Assembly (NCBI GenBank): GCA_913050005.1
Contig: CAJXBI010000008.1
Coordinates: 1-47,703 of the forward strand
Source: an uncultured Bacteroidota bacterium
GTDB lineage: Bacteria > Bacteroidota > Bacteroidia > NS11-12g > UBA9320
DNA length: 47,703 nt
Reading direction: 5' to 3'
The translations under genes and the position numbers were made by a program. The notes under the pieces were generated by a model. That model was not told where the DNA came from. It did no database searches and worked only from the letters and a program-made list of their open reading frames with translations. Shown one piece after another: positions 34,388 to 43,150 of the stretch. Positions within the stretch are counted from its first letter, which is position 1. Each line of letters starts with the position of its first letter.

Positions 34388-36441
34388 TATAATTCGTCTT
34401 CTTGGTTTCTTTTCTTTACCATAGTCAATATGGTAGCCAGAGCCACCGTATCACCAGTTTCGTCATATACGTCCACGAAAAATTTCACAATACCCTTGGC
34501 TACGTCGTCTTCAGTTTTCTTTTCCTGATTAATCTTTTCTTTTACCGTAAATCGCACCCCAATGGTAGCTCCTGGATATACGGGCTTAGTAAATCGACAT
34601 TCGTCCAATCCGTAGTTCAGTAAAACTGGTCCTTTTTTGGCATCTACGAATAAACCTGCAGCCTTACTCAATACAAAATAACCATGGGCAACTCTTCTCT
34701 CAAAAGTCGTTCCTTCGAGTGATGTTTCATCCATGTGAGCGTAGAAATTATCGCCACTTACATTCGCAAAATTGACAATATCTGTCTTGGTGATGGTATG
34801 CTTAGCTGTAATCACGGCATCGCCCACCTCCAAGTCTTCAAAGTATTTACGAAACGGATGTACCTCTTTTTCTTTATAGACACCACCATATTGGTATCGT
34901 TGGGTGATTTCTGTGAGCATGGATGGATGTCCTTGCAAAGCAGTTCGTTGAAGATAATGTTTTACGCTTCCCATACCGCCGAGTTCTTCTCCGCCTCCAG
35001 CTCTACCAGGACCACCGTGCATCAGTTGTGGCATTGGAGAACCATGCCCTGTACTTTCGGGTGCAGACTCCTCATTTAGCACTAATATTCTTCCATGATA
35101 AGCAGATGCTTCCACGGCATATTGCGTTGCAGTGTCTACATCCGAAGTTGCAATGGTACTGACCAAAGAACCCTTACCCATTTTAGCAAGTTCTATGGCT
35201 TGGTCAAAATCTTGGTAGGGCATTAACGTACTTACCGGACCAAAACATTCCACCTCATGACTATCCAGTTTTTGCATAGGATTATCATTAAGCATCAATA
35301 TAGGAGGCACAAATGCTCCTTTGCTTTTGTCGGCTCCCAATACATCAAATTGATCTAAATTTCCACTCACAATTGGCGTATCTTTAGCTAACTCTAACAC
35401 TCGGTTTCGAACAACATCCATTTGTGATCGATTAACCAGTGCCCCCATTCGAACTCCCTCTTTAGCGGGATCACCAAGGGTCGTTTTCGCTAGACTTTTA
35501 CCCAAAGCAATTCTGGTGTCTTCTAGGTATTTTTCTGGGACAATAATTCTTCGAATAGCCGTACATTTTTGCCCTGCTTTGGTGGTCATCTCTTTGCGAA
35601 CTTCTTTGATAAATAAATCAAAAGTTGATGTTCCTGGAGCAGCATCTTCACCCAGAATAGCTGCATTCAAACTATCTGCTTCCATATTAAACGGTATGGC
35701 TTGCTCTATAATGTGAGGCATGGATTTGAGCATTCGACCAGTCTGAGCCGAACCAGTAAATGTAATCAAATCTTGAGACGTAAGTTTATCTAATATTCCA
35801 TGTCCTCGACCACAATCCAATTGAATGGCTCCTTCGGGTACTATACAGCTAGCAATAATATCTTCTACCATCGCCTGAGTAAGATAGGAAGTCATTTCGG
35901 AAGGTTTTAAGATTGCTGGTACACCTGCCAAAAGATTGGCACTGAGTTTTTCGAGCATTCCCCAAATTGGAAAGTTAAAAGCATTAATATGCACAACAAC
36001 GCCTTGTTTTGGGCTCATGATATGTTGGCCTACAAATGTTCCATTGGTGCTGATTTTAGCGGTGTCTCCATCTACATAAAATCTTTGGTTTCCCATTTGT
36101 CTCCTTAAACTAGCATAGGTAAAAAGTGTTCCAATACCACCATCTATATCTACCCAGCTATCGCTATTTGTAGCTCCCGATTGATAACTAATCGCATAAT
36201 ATTTCTTCTTGATATCAGTGAGGTAAAGTGCCAACTTCTTGAGCATATACCCACGTTCGTAAAAAGTCATTTTACGAAGAGCTTTACCCCCAACGGTTCT
36301 AGCATAATGAGCCATGGCCTCATAATCCAAGCCTTCACTGCTGGCAGTACCAATCAGTTCGCCTGTAATTGCATGATGTTGAGCTACCCCATCGCCTTGA
36401 TGTGCTTGCCATCTTCCTTCAGCAAAATTTTTTAATTTCAT
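34387..36441 (-). CDS. paaZ: Bifunctional oxepin-CoA ring hydrolase / 3-oxo-5,6-dehydrosuberyl-CoA semialdehyde dehydrogenase PaaZ
   Basis: 684 aa, close to the 681 of E. coli PaaZ. The N-terminal ALDH domain (about 1-520) has [24 protein letters not shown] and the nucleophile in [10 protein letters not shown]. The C-terminal MaoC-type hydratase (about 530-684) has [19 protein letters not shown] with the catalytic Asp/His pair, and RVAHGYFV. The hydratase opens the oxepin-CoA ring and the ALDH oxidises the semialdehyde. None of paaABCDE, paaK or paaJ is in the window. A perfect promoter precedes it. Confidence 0.95.
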   Translation of the reverse strand: MKLKNFAEGRWQAHQGDGVAQHHAITGELIGTASSEGLDYEAMAHYARTVGGKALRKMTFYERGYMLKKLALYLTDIKKKYYAISYQSGATNSDSWVDIDGGIGTLFTYASLRRQMGNQRFYVDGDTAKISTNGTFVGQHIMSPKQGVVVHINAFNFPIWGMLEKLSANLLAGVPAILKPSEMTSYLTQAMVEDIIASCIVPEGAIQLDCGRGHGILDKLTSQDLITFTGSAQTGRMLKSMPHIIEQAIPFNMEADSLNAAILGEDAAPGTSTFDLFIKEVRKEMTTKAGQKCTAIRRIIVPEKYLEDTRIALGKSLAKTTLGDPAKEGVRMGALVNRSQMDVVRNRVLELAKDTPIVSGNLDQFDVLGADKSKGAFVPPILMLNDNPMQKLDSHEVECFGPVSTLMPYQDFDQAIELAKMGKGSLVSTIATSDVDTATQYAVEASAYHGRILVLNEESAPESTGHGSPMPQLMHGGPGRAGGGEELGGMGSVKHYLQRTALQGHPSMLTEITQRYQYGGVYKEKEVHPFRKYFEDLEVGDAVITAKHTITKTDIVNFANVSGDNFYAHMDETSLEGTTFERRVAHGYFVLSKAAGLFVDAKKGPVLLNYGLDECRFTKPVYPGATIGVRFTVKEKINQEKKTEDDVAKGIVKFFVDVYDETGDTVALATILTMVKKRNQEDEL

Positions 36442-36466
36442 ACAGGTATATTTTCAAATACATAGA

Positions 36467-36495
36467 CAAAGGTAAAACAATCGCAGTTAAGCAAA
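36467..36495 (-). promoter_or_regulatory. Promoter of paaZ
   Basis: On the minus strand TTTG (36495-36492), 17 bases, TACCTTTG (36474-36467): a complete Bacteroidota housekeeping promoter, 25 bases before the ATG. Confidence 0.65.
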
Positions 36496-36520
36496 AATGT
36501 TACTAAACAGAGGAAATCTA

Positions 36521-36550
36521 TTTGTATATTTTCAAAATCTTTAATTTTTG
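36521..36550 (+). promoter_or_regulatory. Promoter of the HAD hydrolase gene
   Basis: TTTG (36521-36524), 17 bases, TAATTTTTG (36542-36550), one T longer than the consensus. The ATG is 20 bases downstream. It is back-to-back with the paaZ promoter. Confidence 0.55.
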
Positions 36551-36570
36551 ACATTTTTTTTCGTACTAAA

Positions 36571-37377
36571 ATGAATTATAAGCTGCTTTGCTCGGATATT
36601 GATGGTACTCTTCTCAATAAGGATCGCATACTTTCACCTGCCACTGTAACACAATTTAATCGCATAAAAGATACATGTCATTGTGTTCTTGCATCCTCAA
36701 GAATGCCCAAAGCTATGCGGCATTTACAAAAAGATTTATCCATCGAAAAAAGCCCTCTAATTGCATATAACGGCGGATTGGTTTTGGCAGACGATCGCGT
36801 ATTATCATGCACAGAAATACCATTTAGTATTATTCGTCAAATTGCCAAATTTTCGGAAGGCACGGAACTACATATAAGTATCTATAATACCGATGATTGG
36901 TATGTTCCTCAATTTGATTATTGGGCAGAAAGGGAAACCAATAACACTAAAGTAAAGCCTACTGTTCGATCAATCGAAGAAACCTTGTCTGCGTTTAAAC
37001 TTACCAATCGAGGAGCTCACAAAGTAATGTGCATGGGACCTGCAGATGAGATTGCAAAAATCTACGCTTCGCTAATCGAATCCTATGAATATGACCTCCA
37101 TATTTATAAATCAAAAGACACCTATTTGGAAATAGCAAATAAATTGATATCAAAAAAATCAGCTATTCAAACTCTTATGAATATTGAATTTCCTGAATTA
37201 GACTGGAAACAGGTAATCGCATTTGGCGACAATTACAACGATATGGAAATGTTGGATGCAGTTGGTATGGGAGTAGCCGTAGGTAATGCCCGATCAGAGG
37301 TGCTCGCAATTGCTGACTTCATCTCTACAACTAATAAAGAGGACGGGGTAGCTAAGGCAATGGATGAACTCATGTGA
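36571..37377 (+). CDS. Cof-type HAD-IIB hydrolase
   Basis: 268 aa. HAD motif I is SDIDGTLL with Asp9 and Asp11; motif II is the Ser in LASSRMP; motif III/IV are the Lys in the KKSAIQ region and FGDNYNDMEML. A C2B cap domain lies about 85-190. The Cof family dephosphorylates sugar phosphates, flavin or nucleotide precursors; the substrate here cannot be assigned. It is convergent with hflX across 146 bases without an obvious terminator. Confidence 0.92.
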   Translation: MNYKLLCSDIDGTLLNKDRILSPATVTQFNRIKDTCHCVLASSRMPKAMRHLQKDLSIEKSPLIAYNGGLVLADDRVLSCTEIPFSIIRQIAKFSEGTELHISIYNTDDWYVPQFDYWAERETNNTKVKPTVRSIEETLSAFKLTNRGAHKVMCMGPADEIAKIYASLIESYEYDLHIYKSKDTYLEIANKLISKKSAIQTLMNIEFPELDWKQVIAFGDNYNDMEMLDAVGMGVAVGNARSEVLAIADFISTTNKEDGVAKAMDELM

Positions 37378-37523
37378 TATATCCTCTTACCTAAATAATC
37401 GTTTAATGATTTTTTGCTTTAGCTTCGAATAAGAAGTATATTTAATTGGCAACACAAGCCAGAATGGTTTAGATGTGCATTATAAACATGTCTTATTTTA
37501 TGTTAATCTACAAATATGAATGA

Positions 37524-38705
37524 CTAGCTGTCTTTTAAATAGTCAATATTTAACCTTATCAAATCTTTTAATTTCTGAATATTTCGATCTTTTTGTGCAG
37601 ATACAAATACGACATTACTATTGAGTTTTGCCATCCAAGTTTTTTCAAGAGTTGGAATATCATAAATGGTTGTATCTAAAAAAATGTCATCTGATGAGGC
37701 CAAGGGGTTGTACTGATCAATCTTATTAAAAATTGTAATAACACGTTTGTTGTTAGCTCCAATTTCAGTAAGTGTATCAGAAACAGCAGTCATTTGTTCT
37801 TCAAATTGCGGGTGACTTACATCCACTACATGTAGTAAAATATCAGCCTCAATTACTTCAGCTAGGGTGCTTTTAAAACTCTCAATCAACTGATGTGGAA
37901 GTTTGCGAATAAACCCAACGGTATCAGACAGTAGAAATATACAAGGCTTGTAAGTAATTGCATCAGGCGGAAAAACAACCTTTCGAACAGTACTGTCTAA
38001 TGTTGCAAAGAGCTTATCTTGAGCTAAAACATCTGATTTTGCTAGTAAGTTTATCAAAGTAGATTTCCCAACGTTGGTGTAACCTACTAAAGCAACTCTG
38101 TATTGAGATTCCCGATTCTTTCTTCGTGTAGAACTTTGATTATCGATGTGTACTAAATCTTTTTTAAGTTTAGCAATTTTATCACGAATAACCCTTCTAT
38201 CAGTTTCAATCTCTTTTTCTCCCGGACCTTTCATCCCAATACCCCCCTTTTGTTTTTGGAGGTGGGTCCACATTCGGGTCAGTCTAGGAAGTAAGTATTC
38301 ACTTTGTGCTAACTCTACCTGTGTTCGTGACTGTGCTGTTCGTGCATTTTTAGCAAAAATATCGAGTATCAAACTGCTTCTATCTATGATTTTACAAGAA
38401 ATAAACTCTTCGAGATTTCTTATTTGAGAAGGGCTAAGCTCATCATCAAAAATGGCACAATCAATTTGATTTGCTTTGACATAAGCTGCAATCTCTTCAA
38501 TTTTTCCCTTTCCAAAGTAGGTCTTCGGGTTAGGAAAATCTAATCGTTGAGTAAATCGCTTTATGCTTTTAGCACCCGCTGTATATGCCAGAAACTCCAA
38601 CTCGTCTAGGTATACTTGATTGGAGTTTAGGGGGACATTTTTAGGTTCTACCCCAATCAAAATTGCTCTTTCGGAATCTACTGTACGAATAACTTTATGC
38701 TTCAA
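37524..38705 (-). CDS. hflX: Ribosome-associated GTPase HflX
   Basis: 393 aa. The N-terminal HflX domain includes YFGKGKIEEI and the glycine-rich loop QKGGIGMKGPGEKEIETDRR near 150. The GTPase domain has GYTNVGKSTL (P-loop), DTVGFI (G3) and NKID (G4). It splits stalled ribosomes under stress. A TATTTTTG element (38758-38765, minus strand) lies 53 bases upstream, overlapping the start of the small ORF on the other strand. Confidence 0.96.
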   Translation of the reverse strand: MKHKVIRTVDSERAILIGVEPKNVPLNSNQVYLDELEFLAYTAGAKSIKRFTQRLDFPNPKTYFGKGKIEEIAAYVKANQIDCAIFDDELSPSQIRNLEEFISCKIIDRSSLILDIFAKNARTAQSRTQVELAQSEYLLPRLTRMWTHLQKQKGGIGMKGPGEKEIETDRRVIRDKIAKLKKDLVHIDNQSSTRRKNRESQYRVALVGYTNVGKSTLINLLAKSDVLAQDKLFATLDSTVRKVVFPPDAITYKPCIFLLSDTVGFIRKLPHQLIESFKSTLAEVIEADILLHVVDVSHPQFEEQMTAVSDTLTEIGANNKRVITIFNKIDQYNPLASSDDIFLDTTIYDIPTLEKTWMAKLNSNVVFVSAQKDRNIQKLKDLIRLNIDYLKDS

Positions 38706-38754
38706 TAGATAGTTTATTTAATAAATGCGTTCTTTTGTATGAGTATTTACACAC

Positions 38755-38967
38755 GTGCAAAAATACATTCAAAAAATAGGGTTTAAACTACTTATTCTTT
38801 TTACCATTAAGATGGCTCTTAACGCACAAGAAATGAAATTGAGCAATCCAATAAAATTAAATGATGGAACTAACTTTCCGAAAGTTCTTGGAGAAAATTC
38901 TGGTTGGATAATAATTCCTATTAATATAAATAGAAATTTTTTGATCTTAAAACTCACGTACAATTGA
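38755..38967 (+). CDS. Small exported peptide, possibly a truncated gene remnant
   Basis: 70 aa from a GTG start. Residues 1-24 look like a signal peptide ending MALNAQ, then KLSNPIKLNDGTNFPKVLGE. The opening after the signal peptide resembles the start of longer Bacteroidota secreted proteins that begin with a similar PxVLGE segment, but the frame stops after 46 further residues. It overlaps the TTG start of the next gene by four bases. It could be a genuine small secreted protein, a remnant left by a deletion, or spurious. The start lies in the hflX promoter region. Confidence 0.4.
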   Translation: MQKYIQKIGFKLLILFTIKMALNAQEMKLSNPIKLNDGTNFPKVLGENSGWIIIPININRNFLILKLTYN

Positions 38968-39866
38968 TAAAATTACTTACCCATAGGAATAGTGTTGGAT
39001 TGACCTTATCGGGTTTATTCTATATCTGCTATGCCTATTTTATCCCTGATTTTTCTACACAAAAAATTGGACTAACAGCCTTATTATTTTCTGAAGGTAT
39101 TATGCTTAACTACCTATGTTTTAGATTTGGTATTTTAGGTCGTAAAACCACCCTTCCAACCTTTTTATTTGCCCTATTTTCCGCATTATTCATCGTTGAT
39201 TTAAACCTAGAATTTATCGTTTACGGAGCATTATTCTTAAGCGCCTTTTATCTATCTTTTAGGGCTAAAGAAATACCCAGTTATACTGAAATCTATCTTA
39301 TTTATCTGGGAATAATAGTTGGCATATTACAAGCTTTTTATTGTCAAAGCATTCTTTTTTTTATTCCGATAATGATTCTTTTCATACAAGTTGGCATTAT
39401 TAGTTTACGAGGTTTCATTATGGCTCTAGTTAACCTGGTAATGGTAATTACCTGTGCTATAGGCATCTATTTTTTGATGGATTCACCTCAAAAGATTATG
39501 GCTATGATTCCAGATCTCGAATTAAAGAACCACTTCATTGAGATAGACCAACTTAAAATTGCGTCGCCTGTCATACTATTTTGTATTATATTTCATCTTG
39601 TCAAGATAAACTCATATTCTTTTAGGTTTCCAAATTTGAGTAAAAACATCAATTATACCTTTTTGACTCAATTTATATTGGGATTAATCGCAACTCTCAT
39701 TTTTTTCAATCAAGACATCACAGTATACTCATTGATGGCATTAGCTGTTATGTTGTCATTTATGTTTGTTTATCTTGAAAAGCATCTATTTGTCAACGCC
39801 CTTTTTCTCTGTCTAATTATTACAATCTTATCCTCACTTTATTTCTGTCGAATAATATTCTTGTAA
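38964..39866 (+). CDS. Integral membrane protein, about nine helices (possibly DUF6427-like)
   Basis: 300 aa from a TTG start that overlaps the preceding stop (TTGA). Nearly the whole protein is hydrophobic, with helices separated by short polar loops and one longer loop around 175-200 (SPQKIMAMIPDLELKNHFIEIDQ, given here as a single loop in outline only). No catalytic motif is seen. Length, N-terminus and topology resemble DUF6427 membrane proteins of Flavobacteriia, a weak pattern-level match. frr lies 48 bases downstream on the same strand. Confidence 0.7.
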   Translation: MIKLLTHRNSVGLTLSGLFYICYAYFIPDFSTQKIGLTALLFSEGIMLNYLCFRFGILGRKTTLPTFLFALFSALFIVDLNLEFIVYGALFLSAFYLSFRAKEIPSYTEIYLIYLGIIVGILQAFYCQSILFFIPIMILFIQVGIISLRGFIMALVNLVMVITCAIGIYFLMDSPQKIMAMIPDLELKNHFIEIDQLKIASPVILFCIIFHLVKINSYSFRFPNLSKNINYTFLTQFILGLIATLIFFNQDITVYSLMALAVMLSFMFVYLEKHLFVNALFLCLIITILSSLYFCRIIFL

Positions 39867-39914
39867 CACTGCTAATAATTAATTTTCTTTGCCTAAAACT
39901 ACTGAATTTAGCAT

Positions 39915-40478
39915 ATGAACGATGACATAAAGATGATTATTGACGACCTTAGATTAGCCGCAGAAAAAGCATTAAACCATGTGGCCGCAGAAGTAGGAAA
40001 ACTTCGAGCTGGCAAAGCCACGCCCTCTATGATAGATAGTGTAACTGTTGAATATTATGAAAGTCAGGTTCCACTTAGTCAAGTAGCTACTGTCAATACC
40101 CCAGATGCGAAGACAATTATGGTAAAACCATGGGAGAAAGGGATGCTTGACGAGATAAGTAAAGGGATTTTACATGCTAATCTTGGATTGAATCCACAGA
40201 ATGACGGAGAACAAGTCATCATTAATGTTCCCGTATTAACTGAAGAACGTCGTATGCAATTGGTCAAACAAGTTCGTGGAGAAAGTGAACACGGAAAGAT
40301 TGGATTGAGAAGTGTAAGAAAAGACGCAATTGACTTAATTAAATCGCTCAAGTCTGACGGATTGGGTGAGGATATGGCTAAGGATGCTGAAAATGAAATT
40401 CAAAAAATTATTGACACATACAGCAAACGAATAGATGACACTATTTCCAATAAGGAGAAAGAAATCATGACCATTTAA
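39915..40478 (+). CDS. frr: Ribosome recycling factor
   Basis: 187 aa. With EF-G it splits post-termination ribosomes. Characteristic blocks are KLRAGKATPSMIDSVTVEYYES, PWEKGMLDEISKGI, LNPQNDGEQVIINVPVLTEERR and VRRDA-like VRKDAIDLIK. The length fits the usual 185 aa. pyrH, its common neighbour, is not adjacent. It is convergent with the histidine phosphatase gene across 61 bases. Confidence 0.97.
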   Translation: MNDDIKMIIDDLRLAAEKALNHVAAEVGKLRAGKATPSMIDSVTVEYYESQVPLSQVATVNTPDAKTIMVKPWEKGMLDEISKGILHANLGLNPQNDGEQVIINVPVLTEERRMQLVKQVRGESEHGKIGLRSVRKDAIDLIKSLKSDGLGEDMAKDAENEIQKIIDTYSKRIDDTISNKEKEIMTI

Positions 40479-40539
40479 ACATTTTTATAGGTCTCCTTTT
40501 ATTATTAAAAAACCTTTAAATCGTTGCTTGTCTCTAAAT

Positions 40540-41151
40540 TTATAAATGTTTAGAACAATTTGCTTTAATTATTTCAAACTTTTGGCCATCATATTCGAGT
40601 TGATACAAGGTCAGATTTTGATGAAGAAATTGATCCATTTCTCGCAGAGGAGTATCTGTCAATAAACACATTAATATTCTTAACGCTCTACCATGCATGC
40701 ATATCAATATAGTTTTATCATCTGTTGATAGTATCTTTTGCAAACCTAATTTTTGGCGCTTAAATACTGAATTTGGTGACTCACCACCTTCAACAGATCT
40801 ATCCAACAAACCAGACGACCATTCATTTATCATAGCTTTATATACTTTATTACTCGCAGCATTCCCTTTTAATCCCTCAAAAAAGCCCCAATTAATTTCA
40901 TTCAGTTCTGGTAGAATCTGGTGGTGAAATCCAGCTTGTAAAAAAGGAGCTACACTTTGATGCGTTCGCTTTAATTCACTTGTATAAATCCGATCAAATT
41001 CAATATGGCGATATGCCTGATAAAAATACAATGCTTGTTGTCGGCCTAACTCGTTTAATGAACTGTCTATACCTCCACCTTGGACAATCCCTTGCTTGTT
41101 ATAGTCGGTTTCGCCATGCCGTATGATATAAATCGTTTTCTTTGCAGACAT
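40540..41151 (-). CDS. Histidine phosphatase family protein
   Basis: 203 aa of the phosphoglycerate-mutase-like superfamily. The catalytic RHGET motif is at 11-15 (IIRHGETDYN). A second Arg/His pair lies in SELKRTHQS, Glu in NEINWGFFEG and the second His in MHGRALRI. Substrates in this family are diverse (CobC, GpmB, SixA) and cannot be chosen here. Its ATG is only 11 bases from the start of the divergent menI, so its TAGATTTG element (41174-41181, minus strand) lies inside menI. Confidence 0.92.
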   Translation of the reverse strand: MSAKKTIYIIRHGETDYNKQGIVQGGGIDSSLNELGRQQALYFYQAYRHIEFDRIYTSELKRTHQSVAPFLQAGFHHQILPELNEINWGFFEGLKGNAASNKVYKAMINEWSSGLLDRSVEGGESPNSVFKRQKLGLQKILSTDDKTILICMHGRALRILMCLLTDTPLREMDQFLHQNLTLYQLEYDGQKFEIIKANCSKHL

Positions 41152-41162
41152 AATTAATTAAT

Positions 41163-41585
41163 TTGATACCTCACAAATCTATAAAGATATCTCAGCTAAA
41201 TGACTTTGGTAAAAATACATTGTCGGATCATCTTCAAATGAAGGTCACTGATATAGGAGAAGATTATGTAACCATGAGTATGCCTGTATCATCTCAAGTA
41301 CATCAACCTTTGGGGCTTCTCCATGGAGGAGCTGTTGCTGCATTGGCAGAAAATGTTGCAAGTCTTGCTGGAAATCTTGTCGTTGCTCACCAAAAAAAAT
41401 CATGTCTTGGGCTGACACTGAATACCAGCCATTTAAAAAGTGTTAGTGATGGATTGGTCTTTGCTACTGCAAAAGCCATTCACTTAGGACGTACAACACA
41501 AGTTTGGGAAATCAAAACCACTTCTGAAGAAAACGTACTAATTAATGTCAGTAGAATTACACTAGCCGTAGTTGACAAAAACTAA
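41163..41585 (+). CDS. menI: Hotdog thioesterase, 1,4-dihydroxy-2-naphthoyl-CoA hydrolase-like
   Basis: 140 aa from TTG. This start is favoured because the N-terminus then aligns end to end with E. coli MenI (both begin MI, then a short basic segment). The active-site stretch HQPLGLLHGGAVAALAEN contains the catalytic acidic residue on the hotdog helix. Family members release DHNA from DHNA-CoA in menaquinone synthesis or act on phenylacetyl-CoA (PaaI). Overlap of its stop with the ATG of the isochorismate synthase gene (TAATG) argues for menaquinone. Confidence 0.85.
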   Translation: MIPHKSIKISQLNDFGKNTLSDHLQMKVTDIGEDYVTMSMPVSSQVHQPLGLLHGGAVAALAENVASLAGNLVVAHQKKSCLGLTLNTSHLKSVSDGLVFATAKAIHLGRTTQVWEIKTTSEENVLINVSRITLAVVDKN

Positions 41586-42562
41586 TGGAAACTGAAAATA
41601 TAGGGGCATTAATTCACATCCCTCATCAAAATAAAATAGAGCAATTCCCACTAAATTGTATGGAACTTTTTGAATCCCTAGACAACTATTGGATGAAAAA
41701 AGAAGGGTTAGTTTTTTATCCTTTTGATCGGACAAAACAGGCCTACTTTTATGGAAATACTCTAAACAAAAAGCCGATCAATGAATATGACCTCACGATT
41801 AATGAAGCATTGTCAAAGGAGGAATACGAAACCAGTGTTTTTATGGCAAAACAAGCCATATCCTCGGGACAAATTAAAAAAGTAGTTTTGGCACGAAATG
41901 AAATTATTTATAGTGATCACGACCCCTTTTCTGTATTCAAAAATGCTATAAAAAAATATACCTCAAGTTATGGCTATTACGTAAATATTGGTCCAGAACA
42001 ATGGGTAGGTGCGTCTCCTGAATTACTGGTTCATTATGAGGATGGCATACTCACTACTATTGCACTAGCTGGTACAAAATCGCTGGATGAAAAATTCACT
42101 CCTAAAGAAGAAAATGAGCAAATGTTAGTTTGTGATTTCATTGAGGAAAAACTGTACTTGCTTGGCTTAACAGACTATCAGAAATCTTCTACTACTGAAG
42201 AAAATTTTAACACAATCAAGCATTTAAAAACAGCATATGAGATTCCTTGCTCAAAGCAACAAGCCTTAGAACTCCTTAAATCATTACAGCCTACAAGTGC
42301 TGTATGTGGATTACCTCGCGATCGAAGTTTTGAATTCATCCAAGATTTTGAGACGATGAACCGAAGTTTTTATTCGGGTATGACTGGAATTCTTAAAAAA
42401 GATTCTGCTACATTTTTTGTTAATCTGCGTTGTATGAGATTTTATCAAAATACGATAGAATTATTTGCAGGTGCGGGTATTACAGAAGACTCTGATCCAA
42501 CAGCTGAGTGGGAGGAAACAGAGAAAAAAATTTCAGCCATTAAACAACTACTAGAAAATTAA
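41585..42562 (+). CDS. menF: Isochorismate synthase
   Basis: 325 aa chorismate-binding enzyme, the short form without a long N-terminal domain. It converts chorismate to isochorismate, the first step toward menaquinone. Key blocks are KVVLARNE with the catalytic Lys, GASPELLV, TIALAGTKS and the C-terminal magnesium-site stretch FAGAGITEDSDPTAEWEETEKK, each complete. It is coupled to menI, but menD/menB do not follow. Its stop overlaps the stop of the convergent aat by four bases. Confidence 0.92.
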   Translation: METENIGALIHIPHQNKIEQFPLNCMELFESLDNYWMKKEGLVFYPFDRTKQAYFYGNTLNKKPINEYDLTINEALSKEEYETSVFMAKQAISSGQIKKVVLARNEIIYSDHDPFSVFKNAIKKYTSSYGYYVNIGPEQWVGASPELLVHYEDGILTTIALAGTKSLDEKFTPKEENEQMLVCDFIEEKLYLLGLTDYQKSSTTEENFNTIKHLKTAYEIPCSKQQALELLKSLQPTSAVCGLPRDRSFEFIQDFETMNRSFYSGMTGILKKDSATFFVNLRCMRFYQNTIELFAGAGITEDSDPTAEWEETEKKISAIKQLLEN

Positions 42563-43119
42563 GATTCCAAGGCGTCTGCCAAGAGAATTTCATATTCTTC
42601 ATTGGTAATTTCTTTTGCACCAAACTGCTTAAGATGATCATTAATATATTGTGTATCTAATAATTTAAATTGATTTTCTTTCATGAACTCCATCAAAAAT
42701 ACTAAAGCAATTTTACTAGCATCGGTTTCTAAATGAAACATGCTTTCCCCAAAAAATACCTTACTAATGGCCACTCCGTACAATCCTCCTACTAGCCTCT
42801 CATTTCTCCAAGTTTCAAAACTGAACGCATATCCTAATTCATTGAGTTTGCAATATGATTTGATGATATCTTCACTAATCCAAGTATCCTCTCTATTTGC
42901 ACAGGAACGAATTGTTCCCTCAAAATCACTATTAATCTTAAGGTCAAAATGTTGTTTATTGAATAATCGTCTTAAGTTTTTTGAAATATGAAATTCTTCC
43001 AACGGTATAATACCACGCATTTCTGGCTTAAACCAAAAAATCTCGTCATTTTCCTCAGGAATAGCCATTGGAAAATACCCTTGAGCATAGGCGTAAAGAA
43101 GTTCTGTAGGTTCGAGCAT
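42559..43119 (-). CDS. aat: Leucyl/phenylalanyl-tRNA-protein transferase
   Basis: 186 aa, shorter than the usual 210-240 because the N-terminal cap before the PTELLYAYAQGYFPM block is missing. It transfers Leu/Phe to N-terminal Arg/Lys of proteins for the N-degron route. The core is intact: FWFKPEMRGIIP, WISEDIIKSYCKLNELGYAFS, LVGGLYGVAISKVFFGESMF and DTQYINDHLKQFGAKEI. No clpS/clpA is adjacent. I see no upstream in-frame extension that restores the missing part. Confidence 0.92.
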   Translation of the reverse strand: MLEPTELLYAYAQGYFPMAIPEENDEIFWFKPEMRGIIPLEEFHISKNLRRLFNKQHFDLKINSDFEGTIRSCANREDTWISEDIIKSYCKLNELGYAFSFETWRNERLVGGLYGVAISKVFFGESMFHLETDASKIALVFLMEFMKENQFKLLDTQYINDHLKQFGAKEITNEEYEILLADALES

Positions 43120-43150
43120 ATGATTACTTTTGCAAAAGAAATTTTATTTT

